7,453 nucleotides of DNA from an uncultured Clostridia bacterium (GTDB taxonomy: Bacteria; Bacillota; Clostridia; Lachnospirales; Lachnospiraceae). The notes under the pieces are model-generated. The model had not been told where the DNA came from. It did not search any database and worked only from the letters and a program-made list of their open reading frames with translations. The stretch is from assembly GCA_947088195.1 (NCBI GenBank), contig CAMUFS010000147.1:1-7453 (forward strand), given 5' to 3'. Shown piece by piece: positions 5,871 through 7,453 of the stretch. The position numbers were made by a program, and so were the translations under genes. Position 1 is the stretch's first letter. Every line of letters begins with the position of its first letter.

Positions 5871-6314
5871 TTATATAGAAAAATTACTTTTAGCCGTAAT
5901 GTAAATATGCCCTATTCCAAACAGTACTGCGCTAATCACTAAAAGCCAATGACGTAAAAGCAAACCTGACAGTAAAAAAATGCAGCTCGGCAAAATTGCC
6001 AGTGCAATAGTAGTAAGTCTTTTTGGACTTTTATAATAAAAGCTCCAGAATATATAGTATAAAACAAGCAATATTATATTGCCCCCAATATAAAATAACA
6101 TTTCATCAACACGTCTAAAACCAAATTTCCATACAACCAAAGGCAGCCACATCAGTACAATACAAGCGTATCTACCTACTTGCTCCATCATTACCATTAT
6201 TGCATTGGTCGGTGACTGAATGGCCGCTTTATTCTTAAATACATAAATAATATTAGGAATTAATATTAATACAACGATTGCTGCACCAACTAAATTTATC
6301 CAGCTAAACTCCAT
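5871..6314 (-). CDS. Small multi-pass membrane protein of unknown function
   Basis: 147 residues, mostly hydrophobic. Membrane segments are visible at about 6-26, 48-66, 73-93, 101-120 and 122-140, so four or five spans. Short charged connectors carry K and R (K27-K29, R67-R68, K95-R99) that would favour the cytoplasmic side. There is no signal peptidase site, catalytic motif or transporter signature that I recognise. The start at 6314 has AGGAG at good distance. It lies 123 bases downstream of the LytTR response regulator on the same strand, with its own promoter candidate between them. It could be a target of that system or an unrelated neighbour; no LytTR-type direct repeat was recognised upstream. 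Confidence 0.8.
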   Translation of the reverse strand: MEFSWINLVGAAIVVLILIPNIIYVFKNKAAIQSPTNAIMVMMEQVGRYACIVLMWLPLVVWKFGFRRVDEMLFYIGGNIILLVLYYIFWSFYYKSPKRLTTIALAILPSCIFLLSGLLLRHWLLVISAVLFGIGHIYITAKSNFSI

Positions 6315-6342
6315 TTTTTCTCCTAAAATTTTCTTTTACTCT

Positions 6343-6372
6343 ATAATAATTGTCTATATGATCTAAAATCAA
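6343..6372 (-). promoter_or_regulatory. Candidate promoter of the membrane-protein gene
   Basis: On the minus strand TTGATT (6372-6367) and TATTAT (6348-6343) are 18 bases apart, with the start codon about 29 bases further on. This makes transcription independent of the two-component genes likely. No strong terminator hairpin is visible between the regulator stop and this promoter, so read-through is also possible. Confidence 0.5.
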
Positions 6373-6437
6373 GATTTGGTACACACTTTTATTGATTATT
6401 GTATCATACATTTATATTTTCGAATAGAAATTTGTTT

Positions 6438-7157
6438 TCAGAGTTCTTTCATCATGCGTGTGGACATTAGGCAGGTTTCTCCATTGGTAAAATAAATAAT
6501 CCTGTTTTTTGCATCTATTTCTTTTATATTATTTTTGTTTACCAAAAATGAACGATGGCAACGTACAAAATTATCATCTAGTGTGTTTGTCAGTTTTTTT
6601 ATGGTGCTAGAAAATTCAATTTGACGGTCTTTTGCATGAAGAATGACTTTATGGATATTACTGGAGGTTTCAAAAAAGAAAATATCTTCATAATCTATGC
6701 TGATTTTTCGTTCGCCTGCTTCAATCGTATAAACCTTATGTGTCTTGTTGGTCTGGAGGATATAGCGTTCTAATGCATTTAACAGACATTCCTTGATTTT
6801 TATTTCTATTTCAGCAGGATTGTCTTTTAATACAAAATCCATTGCCTCCACCCGATACTGAAAGGTCATGTAACTTAGCTCGGAATGTGCAGTTATAAAT
6901 ATAATAAAACCACGTGGATCAAACAATCGGATCTGCTGTGCCAGCTTCATTCCGTTCATGCTGCTGTTCAAGTCAATATCAAGAAAATAAATACCTGTAT
7001 TCTGACTGGTCTTAACCTTTTCAAGCAGCATATAAGGATTTTCTGTATCTAAAACAAGTTGCATATCCAATTCTTCTATTAATATCATATTTTGAATTAT
7101 TTGCACAATCGTTCGCCGCTGTGCAAAATTATCCTCACACACAAAGACATTCAACAT
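6438..7157 (-). CDS. LytTR-family response regulator (AgrA-like)
   Basis: 239 residues with two domains. A CheY-like receiver (about 1-120) has the acidic pair E8-D9, phosphoacceptor D60 in YFLDID, T89 in FITAHS and K111 in FVLKD. A LytTR DNA-binding domain (about 140-239) includes the strand Y-E-D-I-F-F-F-E-T and the F-V-R-C-H-R-S-F-L-V-N motif. All phosphorelay residues are present, so it should be functional. In this family the regulator is phosphorylated by a membrane GHKL kinase, often in response to a secreted peptide, and binds paired direct repeats. The kinase gene lies directly upstream with a 6-base gap, and the ribosome binding site of this gene overlaps its stop codon. No peptide precursor or processing gene is seen in the window. 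Confidence 0.95.
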   Translation of the reverse strand: MLNVFVCEDNFAQRRTIVQIIQNMILIEELDMQLVLDTENPYMLLEKVKTSQNTGIYFLDIDLNSSMNGMKLAQQIRLFDPRGFIIFITAHSELSYMTFQYRVEAMDFVLKDNPAEIEIKIKECLLNALERYILQTNKTHKVYTIEAGERKISIDYEDIFFFETSSNIHKVILHAKDRQIEFSSTIKKLTNTLDDNFVRCHRSFLVNKNNIKEIDAKNRIIYFTNGETCLMSTRMMKEL

Positions 7158-7163
7158 ATTATA

Positions 7164-7453
7164 TCACTCCTTCCTGTTGCCAAGTTCCACATGTTGTATA
7201 AAATAACCGCATTGTATGGTGGTTTCCAGTAATATATTATCATAGGAGCTGATGATTTTTTGGGCGTTGGATAGCCCGATCCCTTGGTGCCCAAGCTTTG
7301 TAGTAAAGCCTTTTTGTTTTAATTTATGCAGTGCCTTACCATTATCCCGAAAACAGTTGTTTATAATAATCGACACATCAGCCTGATTCTGAATAATATT
7401 TAAGCCTATTCGTGGCTGCTCAGCTTCCAATGCAGCTTCAATCGCATTGTCCA
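7164..7453 (-). CDS. GHKL-type sensor histidine kinase (AgrC-like), C-terminal part only
   Basis: Only the last 96 or so codons lie in the window; the gene continues past base 7453. The reading frame remains open to the edge and gives D-N-A-I-E-A-A-L-E-A-E, which is the N-box of the ATP-binding domain. An apparent TTG start at 7430 is therefore internal. Downstream, F-T-T-K-L-G-H-Q-G-I-G-L-S-N is the glycine-rich ATP-lid region, and the final strand F-x-Q-H-V-E-L follows. The dimerisation/phosphoacceptor and membrane sensor domains are outside the window. The kinase is cotranscribed with the LytTR regulator, and the two should form one signalling pair. The ligand is not deducible. Confidence 0.9.
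   Translation of the reverse strand, partial: DNAIEAALEAEQPRIGLNIIQNQADVSIIINNCFRDNGKALHKLKQKGFTTKLGHQGIGLSNAQKIISSYDNILLETTIQCGYFIQHVELGNRKE

Noticed and set aside
7430..7430. TTG start for a short 88-residue protein at the right edge
   Set aside because: The frame stays open to the window edge and encodes the kinase N-box, so the gene is a truncated view of a longer kinase.

Overview
The window looks like a chromosomal segment from a low-GC Gram-positive bacterium of the Clostridia, most likely a Lachnospiraceae-type gut anaerobe. The evidence is AT-rich DNA, strong AGGAGG-type ribosome binding sites, and the gene families present: a macrodomain-linked sirtuin, an HxlR regulator and an Agr-type LytTR/GHKL two-component pair. 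The genus cannot be named from the sequence alone.

Left part (about 39-2703). A minus-strand operon runs zinc-type macrodomain hydrolase -> class M sirtuin (SirTM) -> YjbR/MmcQ-like protein, ending at a small hairpin at the window edge. The first two genes overlap by 74 bases. They form the known writer/eraser pair of reversible protein ADP-ribosylation. The usual modified carrier protein (GcvH-L) and lipoate ligase are absent here, and a YjbR-like protein occupies the third position instead. A small HxlR-type regulator diverges from this operon, and the shared intergenic region carries AT-rich dyads over the promoters, so the regulator probably controls the operon.

Middle part (about 2704-5780). 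A GC-richer folded palindromic element follows the regulator. Next come an atypical extended short-chain dehydrogenase on the minus strand and a plus-strand pair of paralogous MvaI/BcnI-family restriction endonucleases, 8 bases apart. Both nucleases keep the D-x5-E-x-K active site. No DNA methyltransferase is present anywhere in the window, which makes this pair the most unusual content. A second long imperfect palindrome follows. The two palindromic elements share a degenerate core motif, and both lie between convergent genes.

Right part (about 5871-7453). A small multi-pass membrane protein of unknown function lies downstream of a LytTR response regulator and the 3' end of its GHKL sensor kinase, which runs off the window. 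All three are on the minus strand. The kinase and regulator are tightly coupled, and the membrane protein has its own promoter candidate.
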